NCBI GenBank assembly: GCA_949288405.1
Contig: CASEKM010000003.1
Span: 1 to 22,759 of the forward strand
Length of the DNA: 22,759 nt
Direction of reading: 5' to 3'
Source of the DNA: an uncultured bacterium
GTDB lineage: Bacteria > Bacillota > Clostridia > Oscillospirales > Oscillospiraceae
The notes under the pieces were generated by a model that saw only the letters and a list, made by a program, of their open reading frames with translations, searched no databases and had not been told where the DNA came from. Shown here piece after piece: positions 7,837 to 15,277 of this stretch. How positions within the stretch are numbered: position 1 is the first letter of the stretch; every line of letters begins with the position of its first letter. Made by a program: the position numbers and the translations under genes.

Positions 7837-8909
7837 GGCTCAAACACCCGCGGTTTCCCTTCGGCGAATCCCGCCCGCTCCAGCTCAATGGCGGCAAAAA
7901 ACGCCTGGGTGAGGGAGATAAAGTACTTGGCGGGCTTGGAGAGGTACCGGTGCCGGTTGGTCAGCAGGGTGATCTCCCGCTTGATGAAGCCGCCGTTCAG
8001 AAGCAGGGGGAAGGCGTGCAGGGGCGGCACCCCCGCCGGGCGGTTGCGCAGGTGGTCGCTGAGGATCATCCCCGTGGCGAAGAAGGCGGCGGTGCCCTGG
8101 AAGTACAGGGCGCGGAACATCTGGGGATAGGCGGTGGTCAACAGCACGTTGGGGGTAACCCCCGCCTCCTCATAGCAGGACAGGATCACCCGGGACAGGG
8201 GGATACCGTCCGAGGGGAGGGCCACCGGCAGGCCCGGAAATTCCGCCAGGGTGATCCCGTCCTTTCCCCCGCTCAGCAGGCGCTCCGCCCGCTCCGGCGC
8301 ATACTCCCGGAGCATGGGGTCCGACATGCACAGGTACAGCCCGTCGGTGAGCAGATGGGTGGCCTGCAGCTCCGGGTTCTGGGACTGGAACACCCCTACG
8401 CAGAAGTCCATGGCGTTGTCCGCCAGCTGGCGCTCCAGCAGGTAGGAGGGGCGGTCGGACAGGCGGACGCTGACGCCGGGGTAGGTCTTGGAGAAGTCCC
8501 GCAGGATCTCCGGGATGAATATGGCCGCCCGGGGGGTGGACACCCCGATGTGCAGCCGCCCGGAGTCCTCGTCGGCCACCGCCTTGAGCACAGAGAGGAT
8601 GTTGCCCTCGGAGGCCACCGCCTCCTTGGCGTAGGCCAGAAAGAGCTCCCCCTCATAGGTGAGCTGGATCTTGGGCTTGCGCTGAAACAGCTTGCAGCCG
8701 CATTTGGACTCCAGCCGGGCGATGTGGCTGCTTAAATTTTGCTGGGAGAGAAACAGCCGGTTGGCCGTCTGGGTGAAATTCAGGTCCTTGGCTGCCTCCG
8801 TGAAGTAGTACAGGCTCGTGGTATCCAGAATGACCGCCTCCTTCTGCGCCGGTTCGTCAAAGTGAAAAAATTTGGTCCGGGGCCACAAAAAATTTTTTGT
8901 CTCTGACAA
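7824..8909 (-). CDS. LysR-family transcriptional regulator
   Basis: LysR-type regulator with an N-terminal winged HTH (LYYFTEAAKDLNFTQTANRL, then LSQQNLSSHIARLE) and a C-terminal periplasmic-binding-like effector domain. It is divergent from the metallolyase operon and probably controls it from the shared 8910-8999 region. The start is uncertain. No ATG lies near the N-terminus; the coordinates given use TTG 8909, the outermost conventional start. LysR proteins normally begin a few residues before the LxYF motif, and a perfect AAGGAGG (8843-8837) sits 5 nt before an ATT codon (8831) and 8 nt before a CTG codon (8828). The true product may therefore start at a non-AUG codon there and have about 334 residues. 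The effector is unknown; the linked genes suggest a keto- or hydroxy-acid. Confidence 0.88.
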   Translation of the reverse strand: MSETKNFLWPRTKFFHFDEPAQKEAVILDTTSLYYFTEAAKDLNFTQTANRLFLSQQNLSSHIARLESKCGCKLFQRKPKIQLTYEGELFLAYAKEAVASEGNILSVLKAVADEDSGRLHIGVSTPRAAIFIPEILRDFSKTYPGVSVRLSDRPSYLLERQLADNAMDFCVGVFQSQNPELQATHLLTDGLYLCMSDPMLREYAPERAERLLSGGKDGITLAEFPGLPVALPSDGIPLSRVILSCYEEAGVTPNVLLTTAYPQMFRALYFQGTAAFFATGMILSDHLRNRPAGVPPLHAFPLLLNGGFIKREITLLTNRHRYLSKPAKYFISLTQAFFAAIELERAGFAEGKPRVFEPGRL

Positions 8910-8999
8910 AATATTCTGTGTTTCACATTTCGTCCCTCTTTTTGTATCCTAAATATAGCACAAGTGCACAGAAAACGCAAATACTGGAGAGTGATACAC
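8910..8999. promoter_or_regulatory. Divergent intergenic region between lysR and the metallolyase operon
   Basis: AT-rich relative to the surroundings. It holds a gapped dyad TTGT-N14-ACAA (8942-8963), the general form of a LysR box, partly overlapping a short palindrome GCACAAGTGC (8958-8967). A weak + strand promoter can be read as TTTCAC (8931-8936), 17 nt, TATAGC (8954-8959). All of these are candidate calls from pattern only. Confidence 0.4.
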
Positions 9000-9998
9000 G
9001 TGAAGATCATGGACTGCACCCTTCGGGACGGGGCCAACGTGGTAGGCAACGGCTTCTCCCCGGAACTGACCAAAATGATGATCGAGGGGCTGCTGAACAG
9101 CAACATCCGCATCATCGAGATGGGCAACGCCAAGGGCCTGGGCGCCACCGAGAAGGGCTCCCCCGCCCCCATCAGCGACGCGGCCTATCTGGACCTGATC
9201 CACCCCTATCTGGACCAGGCGGAGATCGGCATGTTCCTCAACGCCAAGCGGTTCGAGGCGGACAACGTGGCCATGGCCGCGGACAAGGGCATCTCCTTCC
9301 TGCGCCTGGGGGCGGACGCCGGGGACGGCGCCTCCACCTATGAGAAGGCCGCCCTCATCAAGAAGCACGGCATCAAGGTGCGCTACTCCCTGATGAAGGC
9401 CTATCTGCTCACCCCCGAGGAGCTGGCCGAGGAGGCCGCCGGCCTGGAGGCCCACGGAGTGGACGAGGTGACCATCATGGACTCCGCCGGCACCATGCAC
9501 CCCGCCGACGCCGGGCGGTATGTGGAGGCCCTGAAGGCCCGGATCAAGATCCCCGTGGGCTTCCACTGCCACAACAACCTGGGGCTCAGCGCCGCCAACG
9601 CCCTGGCCGCGGCGGAGCACGGGGCGGACATCCTGGACTGCGGCCTGCTGGGCATGGCCCGCAGCGCGGGCAACATGCCCACCGAGCTGGCGGTGGCCCT
9701 GATGCACCAGCAGGGGAAGGCCCTGGACGTGGACCTGTACAAGCTGCTGCAGTTTGAGGACGAGCAGCTGATCCCCGCCATGGAGAAGGAGGGCTACCAC
9801 ACCCCCCTGAAGCCCAAGGACCTGATCCTGGGGTACAGCGGCGCCCACTCCTCCTTTATGAAGACCTTCAAGGGGGTGGCCCAGGACTGTGGCGTGGACC
9901 TGTACCACCTGATCGTGGAGACCTCCAAGATCGACCGCAAGTCCCCCACCGAGGCCCTGATGCGCCAGGTGGCCGCCCAGATCAAGGAGGGGAAGTAA
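9000..9998 (+). CDS. DRE-TIM metallolyase, 4-hydroxy-2-oxovalerate aldolase-like
   Basis: 332-residue HMGL-like TIM-barrel enzyme. The family signature is TLRDG (R9, D10). Metal ligands H189 and H191 lie in GFHCHNNLG, followed by the ANALAAAEHGAD and GMARSAGNMPTE segments that resemble DmpG/MhpE aldolases more than isopropylmalate synthases. The family cleaves or forms a C-C bond next to a metal-bound pyruvate enolate, so the likely reaction is retro-aldol cleavage of a 4-hydroxy-2-oxoacid to pyruvate plus an aldehyde. The usual partner, an acylating aldehyde dehydrogenase (DmpF), is absent from the neighbourhood, so the aldehyde's fate is unknown. I start at GTG 9000, 10 nt after GGAG; longer in-frame starts have poorer ribosome sites. 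The next gene follows 3 nt after the stop. The substrate is not known. Confidence 0.85.
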   Translation: MKIMDCTLRDGANVVGNGFSPELTKMMIEGLLNSNIRIIEMGNAKGLGATEKGSPAPISDAAYLDLIHPYLDQAEIGMFLNAKRFEADNVAMAADKGISFLRLGADAGDGASTYEKAALIKKHGIKVRYSLMKAYLLTPEELAEEAAGLEAHGVDEVTIMDSAGTMHPADAGRYVEALKARIKIPVGFHCHNNLGLSAANALAAAEHGADILDCGLLGMARSAGNMPTELAVALMHQQGKALDVDLYKLLQFEDEQLIPAMEKEGYHTPLKPKDLILGYSGAHSSFMKTFKGVAQDCGVDLYHLIVETSKIDRKSPTEALMRQVAAQIKEGK

Positions 9999-10001
9999 GC
10001 C

Positions 10002-10961
10002 ATGAAGATCGCATTGGCCGGGCCCTATCCCGCAAAGACCCTGGAGCGCTTCCAGGAGCTCCTCCCCGCCCATGAGATCCTGCCGGTGGCCACCCAGGAG
10101 GAGTACGACGCCCTCACCGATGTGGAGTGCGTGATCGTCCGGGTGCTGAAGACGCCGGAGGCCGTGCTGGCCAACAAGCCCAACCTGAAGGCGGTCATCC
10201 GCTGGGGCGCCGGGTACGACTCGGTGGACATCCAGGCCGCCGGCAAGCGGGGCATCCTGGTCATCAACACCCCGGGAGTCAACGCCTACGCGGTGGCCGA
10301 GCTGGCCCTGGGCATGATGATCGTCCTGAACCGCAAGGCCCTGGGCTACTGGCACAACGTCCAGGAGGGCAACTGGGACCGGGGGGCCTTCACCTCCCTG
10401 TCTCTGAACCACAAGACCGTGGGCATCGTGGGCGGCGGCAACATCGGCCGCCGGGTGGCCGCTCTGGTCCAGGCCCTGGGCGCCCAGGTACTCTACTACG
10501 ACGCCTTCCGCATGGCTCCGGAGCGGGAGCAGGAGCTGCACATGACCTACGTCCCCCTGGACGAGCTGGTGGAGCGGGCCGACCTGATCTCCCTCCACGT
10601 GCCCCTGCTGGACAGCACCCGCCACATCATCGGGGCGGAGCAGATCGCCCGCATGAAGCCCACCGCCTGCCTGGTCAACACCGCCCGGGGCGGCCTGGTG
10701 GACGACGCCGCCCTGCTCCAGGCCCTCCAGGAGGGCCGGCTGGCCGGGGCTGGGCTGGACTGCGTGGAGGAGGAGGACTCCCCCGCCACCCAGGGCCTTC
10801 TGGCCGCCTCCAACGTGCTGGTCACCCCCCACATCGGAGGGTCCACCGCCGACCTGGCCGACGCCATGATCCCCACCATCGCCCAGATCATCCAGACCCT
10901 GGCTTCTGGGGAGACCCCGGCCAACGTGGTCAACCGGGAGTATCTGACCGGCGGCCAGTGA
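10002..10961 (+). CDS. D-isomer-specific 2-hydroxyacid dehydrogenase
   Basis: 319-residue NAD(P)-dependent dehydrogenase of the phosphoglycerate/glyoxylate reductase family, interconverting a 2-ketoacid and a D-2-hydroxyacid. The Rossmann motif GGGNIG is at 144-149. The catalytic set is present: R229 in NTARGG, the acidic residue in LDCVEEED (E256-E258) and H277 in TPHIGG. No ACT regulatory domain is present, so it is not a full-length biosynthetic SerA. It is tightly coupled to the metallolyase (3-nt gap) and followed by a permease, so it probably oxidises an imported hydroxyacid to the 2-oxoacid cleaved by the lyase, or reduces a lyase product. The direction is inference. The start ATG 10002 has a purine-rich GGGGAAG upstream. 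Confidence 0.92.
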   Translation: MKIALAGPYPAKTLERFQELLPAHEILPVATQEEYDALTDVECVIVRVLKTPEAVLANKPNLKAVIRWGAGYDSVDIQAAGKRGILVINTPGVNAYAVAELALGMMIVLNRKALGYWHNVQEGNWDRGAFTSLSLNHKTVGIVGGGNIGRRVAALVQALGAQVLYYDAFRMAPEREQELHMTYVPLDELVERADLISLHVPLLDSTRHIIGAEQIARMKPTACLVNTARGGLVDDAALLQALQEGRLAGAGLDCVEEEDSPATQGLLAASNVLVTPHIGGSTADLADAMIPTIAQIIQTLASGETPANVVNREYLTGGQ

Positions 10962-11004
10962 TCCGGCCGCACCCAAACTGTTGTTGTAAAAGGAGTGACC
11001 CACA

Positions 11005-12372
11005 GTGCAAATCGGAATCGGTATTGTCGCATTTCTTGTCTTCATTGCCTTCGTCATTGTGTGGTATCTGGTCCTCAAGCGCAGCATCGCGGAGGCGATG
11101 CTGCTGGGCCTGCTGGTGTGCTGCGCCTTCACCGGCGTGGAGAACATCCCCACCACCTTCGTCACAAGCCTGAAAGACGCCATGACAGAGGACGTAATGG
11201 CCGCCATTATGCTCTTCACCATCATGTCCTCCATCATGACCCAGACCGGCATCATCACCCGTCTGGTGAACATCCTCAACGCCATCCTGGGCCGCCTGCG
11301 CGGCGGTCCCGCCTACGTGTCCGCCTGCGCCAGCGCCCTGTTCGGCATGGTCTCCGGCGCCAGCAGCGCCAACGCGGCCACCGTGGGCTCCATCACCATC
11401 CCCTGGATGCGGGAGTCCGGCTGGTCTAAGGAAGTGGCCGCCACCATGAACACCGGCAACGCCGGCCTGGGCATCTGCATTCCCCCCTCCTCCTCCATGT
11501 TCCTGATGCTGGGCCTGCCCGCCATCGCTGGCGTGGTGGAGGCGGGCGACCTGTACTTCGCCCTGCTGTGCGGCGGCCTGTGGACCCTGGTCTACCGGCT
11601 GATCCTGGTGCGCTACTACGTCCATAAGTATCACATCCCCCCCATCGACAAGTCCAAGATCGAGCCCTTCGGCGTTGCTCTGAAGCAGGGCGGCTCCTCC
11701 CTGTTCATGTTCCTGGGCATTGCCATTCCCCTGCTGGTGATCACCGGCCCGGTGGGCACCCTGCTGGAGGGTCTCGCCTCCTTCGGCGAAGACGGCGTGG
11801 ACGCCATGAACATCATCATCTGGGTCCCCGTGCTCATCATGCTCATCTGCCTCATCGAGGGCCGCAAGATGCTGCCCAAGACCCTGGACGGCTGGGGCAA
11901 GATGCTCCTGGCCTCCGCCAAGCAGTGCTGCAACTGCGGCGCGGTCTCCCTGTTCGCCATGGCCAGCAGCAACGCCCTGAACCAGACCAGCTTCGGCGAG
12001 GACATGACCACCATCCTCTCCGCCCTGACCCTGCCCAAGTTCGTGATGATCCTGATCATCGGCTATATGATCGCCCTGGCCGCCGGTCCCATGAACGCCA
12101 CCTCCACCACCGTGAGCCTGGGCCCCGTGGCCTACTCCGCCATGGTGTCTGTGGGCGTGCCCCCGGTCACCGCCATCGTGGCCTATCTGATCTTTGCCTC
12201 CACCGAGGGCGCCTCTCCTCCCATGTCCTCCCCCATCTTTGTGTCCAGCAGTATTGCCGGGCTCAATGACGTGAGCGTCATGTTCAAGCCGCTGATCTTC
12301 CACTACTGCATCCCCATCGTCTTTGTGGGCGTCCTGGTCGCCATGGGGATCCTGCCGATCATTGGAGGGTAA
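11005..12372 (+). CDS. TRAP transporter large permease (DctM-like)
   Basis: 455-residue polytopic membrane protein with the DctM-like domain. The segment FGMVSGASSANAATVGSI, followed by IPWMRESGWSKEVAATMNTG and GICIPPSSSMF, matches the conserved TRAP M-subunit region, which recurs as an inverted repeat near the C-terminus (TEGASPPMSSPIF). TRAP systems import carboxylates using an ion gradient and normally need a small Q permease and a P binding protein; neither is adjacent. The only partner is a 74-residue two-helix protein encoded 4 nt downstream. It starts at GTG 11005, 9 nt after AGGAG. It probably imports the substrate of the metallolyase/dehydrogenase pair. It is clearly divergent from the second M-subunit at 13264-14562. 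Confidence 0.85.
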   Translation: MQIGIGIVAFLVFIAFVIVWYLVLKRSIAEAMLLGLLVCCAFTGVENIPTTFVTSLKDAMTEDVMAAIMLFTIMSSIMTQTGIITRLVNILNAILGRLRGGPAYVSACASALFGMVSGASSANAATVGSITIPWMRESGWSKEVAATMNTGNAGLGICIPPSSSMFLMLGLPAIAGVVEAGDLYFALLCGGLWTLVYRLILVRYYVHKYHIPPIDKSKIEPFGVALKQGGSSLFMFLGIAIPLLVITGPVGTLLEGLASFGEDGVDAMNIIIWVPVLIMLICLIEGRKMLPKTLDGWGKMLLASAKQCCNCGAVSLFAMASSNALNQTSFGEDMTTILSALTLPKFVMILIIGYMIALAAGPMNATSTTVSLGPVAYSAMVSVGVPPVTAIVAYLIFASTEGASPPMSSPIFVSSSIAGLNDVSVMFKPLIFHYCIPIVFVGVLVAMGILPIIGG

Positions 12373-12376
12373 CGAG

Positions 12377-12601
12377 ATGAAAAAGATTTTGAATGCTTTG
12401 TTCCTCTTCTGTCTGTGCGCCGCCCTGCTCCTGGCTCTGGGCTATGTGGTCCTCCAGGCGGCCGCGGTGGTGACCACCAACGGCGCCCTGTCCCTCTGGG
12501 CCTCTGACAACCTGGAGGCGCCAGTGTGCATCATGTGCTCCCTCACCGCCGTGGTGGCCTTCCTGATGAGCTACGCCTTCCGCTGGAAGTCCGGCGACTG
12601 A
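12377..12601 (+). CDS. Small two-helix membrane protein, possible transporter subunit
   Basis: A 74-residue protein I do not recognise. It starts at ATG 12377 with a strong GGAGGG seven bases upstream and begins 4 nt after the permease stop. Two hydrophobic helices are visible at about 5-32 (Leu/Ala-rich) and 46-67 (VCIMCSLTAVVAFLMSYAF), joined by a short polar loop (SLWASDNLEA), with a basic end (RWKSGD). Two cysteine pairs lie within or near the helices. Its place directly after an M-subunit lacking a Q-subunit suggests it fills the small-subunit role, although true DctQ proteins are more than twice as long with four helices. That function is inference. Confidence 0.75.
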   Translation: MKKILNALFLFCLCAALLLALGYVVLQAAAVVTTNGALSLWASDNLEAPVCIMCSLTAVVAFLMSYAFRWKSGD

Positions 12602-12619
12602 CCGCCGCTCTATCTACGC

Positions 12620-12653
12620 CCCGGCCCGGGGCCCCCATCAGCCCGGGGCCGGG
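12620..12653 (+). terminator. GC-rich hairpin after the permease operon
   Basis: CCCGGCCC (12620-12627) pairs with GGGCCGGG (12646-12653). After one mismatch, GGGC/GCCC adds four pairs around an 8-nt loop. It lies 18 nt after the last stop. No clear U-tract follows, so it may act together with the next hairpin. Confidence 0.55.
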
Positions 12654-12697
12654 ATGCTTCCCAACAGACCTCCTACCCATATCGCTCAGTCCGATCA

Positions 12698-12743
12698 AAA
12701 TGCAGGAAGGGCAGCTCCCGTTGGAGCTGTCCTTCCTGCATTT
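12698..12743 (+). terminator. Long 21-bp hairpin, probable bidirectional terminator
   Basis: The arms 12698-12718 and 12723-12743 pair over 21 bp with a single G-U wobble and a 4-nt loop (CGTT). The stem ends in AAAT/ATTT, giving short T-runs in both directions, which suits a bidirectional intrinsic terminator for the permease operon. Confidence 0.75.
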
Positions 12744-12804
12744 GCGTCCGCCGCAGCCGCCGGACCGGGCACAGGACCAATGTCATTTAGTTAGTTTATT
12801 GGCC

Positions 12805-13030
12805 CCCTTATGAAAGCCCCCCCTATCAGGGGGAGTTGCGACGCAGGGGCAAAGGGAGGAGGGGGCTCCCGGCGAAACCGGGTGGGGGATTCCGTTGACC
12901 AGGACGTCTTCGTTTGACAGAATCCCTCCACCCCCTTCGGCGGTCTCCCCATCCCGTTTGTCCCGTTGGGACATTTCCCCTTAATAAGGGGAATCGGCCC
13001 TCCCTTTCACAGGGGAGGCTTTTGTACAGA
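12805..13030. repeat. Imperfect fold-back (MITE-like) intergenic element
   Basis: The two halves are inverted copies. AAAGCCCCCCCTATCAGGGGGAG at the left end mirrors AAAGCCTCCCCTGTGAAAGGGAGG (read on the - strand) at the right end. Near the centre, GGGTGGGGGATTCCGTTGACC mirrors GGGTGGAGGGATTCTGTCAAAC, with the axis around 12901-12910. The right half has about 30 extra bases, including the palindrome CCCCTTAATAAGGGG (12977-12991). There is no transposase and no coding potential. Its form resembles short palindromic intergenic repeats common in gut Clostridia. The flanks 13031-13185 hold only a 7-bp hairpin (13053-13078) and an 8-bp inverted repeat (13108-13115 / 13167-13174). Confidence 0.6.
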
Positions 13031-13185
13031 GCCCTTAACTGAACAACACTGGTCCCGGGCCCCCTCCTGCACCCGGGAACTCGGAAGGCCGCGCCCCATC
13101 CTACTCCGCCTGCCCTTCCCGCGCCCCTCCATGCGCCGCGAGGGCGGCCTGTGTGCAGCGGCGTCGGGGCAGGCAAAAGAACAAA

Positions 13186-13217
13186 GGCTGGACCGCTCCA
13201 GAGGGAACGGTCCAGCC
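13186..13217 (-). terminator. Terminator of the dehydrogenase/TRAP operon (bidirectional)
   Basis: The arms 13186-13199 and 13204-13217 (GGCTGGACCGCTCC / GGAACGGTCCAGCC) form 13 of 14 pairs around a 4-nt loop. On the - strand the stem is followed by TTTGTTCTTTTG, 47 nt after the dctM stop. On the + strand it is followed by seven Ts, so it can also stop + strand transcripts. Confidence 0.85.
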
Positions 13218-13263
13218 AGTTTTTTTATGGGTCGTATTGCTCAGGCCCGCAAGCCGGTCAGGG

Positions 13264-14562
13264 TCACGCCCCGAACCAGTGCATGGGCACCTCTACCAGA
13301 GGCGGGAAGATGGCCAATGCGAAGCACAGCAGGGTCTGCACAATGAAGTAGGGCATGGTGGGCGGGATGATCTTGTCCATCTTTACGTTGCCGGCGGCGC
13401 AGGCCACGTTCAGCACGGGGCCCACAGGGGGAGAGGTCAGGCCCAGCACGTTCATCAGCACGAAGCACACGCCGAAGTAGATGGGATCGATGCCGGCCGC
13501 CTCTACCAGGGGCAGCATGATGGGGGTCAGGATCAGGATGCTGGGGGTCACGTCCATGGCCAGGCCCACCACAACCACGATGAGCATGAGGACGATCATC
13601 AGCAGGGTGGGATTCTCCACCAGGCCTTCCAGGCCGCCGGTGAGGATCTGGGGGATGCGGGAGATGGTCATGTAGTAGGCCGCCACGTTGGCCGCAGCCG
13701 CCAGGAACATAACCACGGCGGAGGTCTTGGCAGCGCCCACGAACACCTTGCCCAGGTTCTTGATCTTCAGCTCACGGTAGACCACCAGGCCCACAACCAG
13801 AGCGTACACGCAGGCGATGACGCCGGCCTCGGTGGCGGTGAAGCGGCCGGAGTGCAGGCCCACCAGGATGATGACGGGCAGGAGCAGGGCCCAGATGCCG
13901 CCGCCGAAGATCTTCAGGGCCTCCTTGGGGGTAGGAGCCACGAAGTTCTCGGTGGTGGGCACCACGCCGGGCTTGCGGGTCTTAAAGAACCACACCGCGC
14001 AGCCGATGATGGTCAGATACACGGCGGGGGCGATGCCGGCCATGAACATGGAGTTGATGGACACACCGGCGGACACGCCGTAGACGATCATGGGCACGGA
14101 GGGGGGCATGATGGGGGCCACCAGGTTGGCGCTGGCCACCAGGGCGGCAGACTCCTCCCGGTTGTAGCCGGAGCGGACCATCATGGGGATCAGCATGGCG
14201 CCCAGAGCCGCGCAGGCGGCCACGGCGGAGCCCACCAGGGCGGCGAACATCAGGCAGGCGAACACGGTCACGTAGCCCAGACCGCCCCGGACCCGGCCCA
14301 GGAAAATGTTACAGAAGGCGATGATGCGCTTGGTCAGGCCGCCCTGGTTCATGATCTCGCCGGCGAGAATGAAGAAGGGCAGGGCCATCATGGTCACCGA
14401 GTCAGAGCCCTGCATCAGGGTACGGGCAATGATGGTGGGGTTGGCGGCGCCGCCGCCCATGGCCATGGCCGTACAGACGGCGCACAGGAGCAGGGACATT
14501 GCGATGGGCAGGCCGATGGCAATACCGGCCAGCATGGAGATGATAAAGACGCCAATAATCAC
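13264..14562 (-). CDS. dctM: TRAP transporter large permease DctM
   Basis: 432-residue M-subunit with the DctM fold. The membrane-spanning N-terminus IGLPIAMSLLLC, LPFFILAGEIM and the core GSAVAACAALGAMLIP...IMPPSVPMIVYG are typical, as is the C-terminal LTSPPVGPVLNV. It forms the ion-coupled channel of a TRAP importer with DctQ and DctP encoded just upstream. The start is GTG 14562, overlapping the dctQ stop by four bases (GTGA) with AAGGAGG in the end of dctQ, so translation is coupled. Sitting with a sugar-acid dehydrogenase, KDPG aldolase and KDG-type kinases, the likely substrate is a hexuronate or aldonate. Substrate is inference; subunit identity is firm. Confidence 0.95.
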   Translation of the reverse strand: MIIGVFIISMLAGIAIGLPIAMSLLLCAVCTAMAMGGGAANPTIIARTLMQGSDSVTMMALPFFILAGEIMNQGGLTKRIIAFCNIFLGRVRGGLGYVTVFACLMFAALVGSAVAACAALGAMLIPMMVRSGYNREESAALVASANLVAPIMPPSVPMIVYGVSAGVSINSMFMAGIAPAVYLTIIGCAVWFFKTRKPGVVPTTENFVAPTPKEALKIFGGGIWALLLPVIILVGLHSGRFTATEAGVIACVYALVVGLVVYRELKIKNLGKVFVGAAKTSAVVMFLAAAANVAAYYMTISRIPQILTGGLEGLVENPTLLMIVLMLIVVVVGLAMDVTPSILILTPIMLPLVEAAGIDPIYFGVCFVLMNVLGLTSPPVGPVLNVACAAGNVKMDKIIPPTMPYFIVQTLLCFALAIFPPLVEVPMHWFGA

Positions 14563-15125
14563 TGGAGGCCGCCTCCTTCCGCTGCAGTGGGATCGTCAGA
14601 GTTGCCGTGGCTGGCGAACAGCTCCATGACCGGCTCCTTCTTGACAAACAGACGATACAGATTCACGATGGAAATGATGATGACCGCCACGCCCAGCAGG
14701 CCGCCGGCGAAGTGGACAAAGAAGATGGGGAAGTGGGTGGCTACCCAGAAGTCGTTGCGGTTGTTCCAGGCGTTGGTGAAGGAGCCGTTGGCCAGGGTGG
14801 CCATCAGCCAGATGATCAGGGCCTGGATGATCACATACAGCACCTTCTGGCCCGCCTCAGGCAGCTTGCAGATCAGGGTGTCGATCATCAGGTGCTGGTT
14901 CTCCCGGGCGGCGATGATGGAGCCCAGGTAGATCAGATAAATGAAGCAGATGCGGGAGATCTCCTCCGTCTGAGCGAAGCCAATGCTGAACTGACGCAGC
15001 ACCACGTTCAGGAAGGTGAAGAAGATCATCACACCCAGGAAAATAGCGATCAGGATCTCGACGGCGTGAAACAGCTTGTCCACCGCGCCGCCCAGACCGC
15101 CGGATTTACGATTGCTGTCGGACAT
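14559..15125 (-). CDS. dctQ: TRAP transporter small permease DctQ
   Basis: 188-residue Q-subunit with four predicted helices, near the usual family length. Typical features are the helix-1 region AVEILIAIFLGVMIFFTFLN, then VVLRQF, EEISRICFIYLIYLG and RENQHLMID. It bridges DctM and the binding protein at the membrane. I chose ATG 15125 because a perfect AAGGAGGT lies just upstream; an in-frame extension to 15185 would add non-conserved residues across the intercistronic hairpin. It overlaps dctM by 4 nt. A 152-nt gap with two hairpins separates it from dctP upstream, which may allow the binding protein to be made in excess. Confidence 0.94.
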   Translation of the reverse strand: MSDSNRKSGGLGGAVDKLFHAVEILIAIFLGVMIFFTFLNVVLRQFSIGFAQTEEISRICFIYLIYLGSIIAARENQHLMIDTLICKLPEAGQKVLYVIIQALIIWLMATLANGSFTNAWNNRNDFWVATHFPIFFVHFAGGLLGVAVIIISIVNLYRLFVKKEPVMELFASHGNSDDPTAAEGGGLQ

Positions 15126-15154
15126 AAATGGACCTCCTTCTGCGTGATATGGGG

Positions 15155-15241
15155 CCGCGCCCCGTTGCCCGGGGCGCGGTCGCATGCAGAGAATTCAGAA
15201 TTCCGGGGCCGCGCCCGCCCCCGCCTTAGGTACGAGGCGGG
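15155..15241 (-). other. Two intercistronic hairpins between dctP and dctQ
   Basis: A perfect 10-bp stem (15155-15164 / 15170-15179, CCGCGCCCCG with a 5-nt loop) and a 7-bp stem (15220-15226 / 15235-15241, CCCGCCT/AGGCGGG) lie in the dctP-dctQ gap. Neither has a U-tract on the - strand. Such hairpins often protect upstream binding-protein mRNA or attenuate permease expression; that role is inference. A tandem AGAATTC repeat sits between them. Confidence 0.55.
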
Positions 15242-15277
15242 AACGGGAAACGCGGACCGCGGGGGGGAAAGCGGGGA

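Noticed and set aside
8949..11285. A 778-codon open frame on the - strand opposite the metallolyase/dehydrogenase operon
   Set aside because: It is an antisense shadow created by G/C-ending codons on the + strand. The translation is Gly/His/Gln/Val-rich low complexity with no family motifs, while both + strand genes have intact catalytic residues.
13153..14931. A 592-codon + strand open frame opposite dctM and dctQ
   Set aside because: His/Gly/Asp-repetitive translation typical of a shadow frame. The - strand genes have clear DctM/DctQ helices, ribosome sites and coupled starts.
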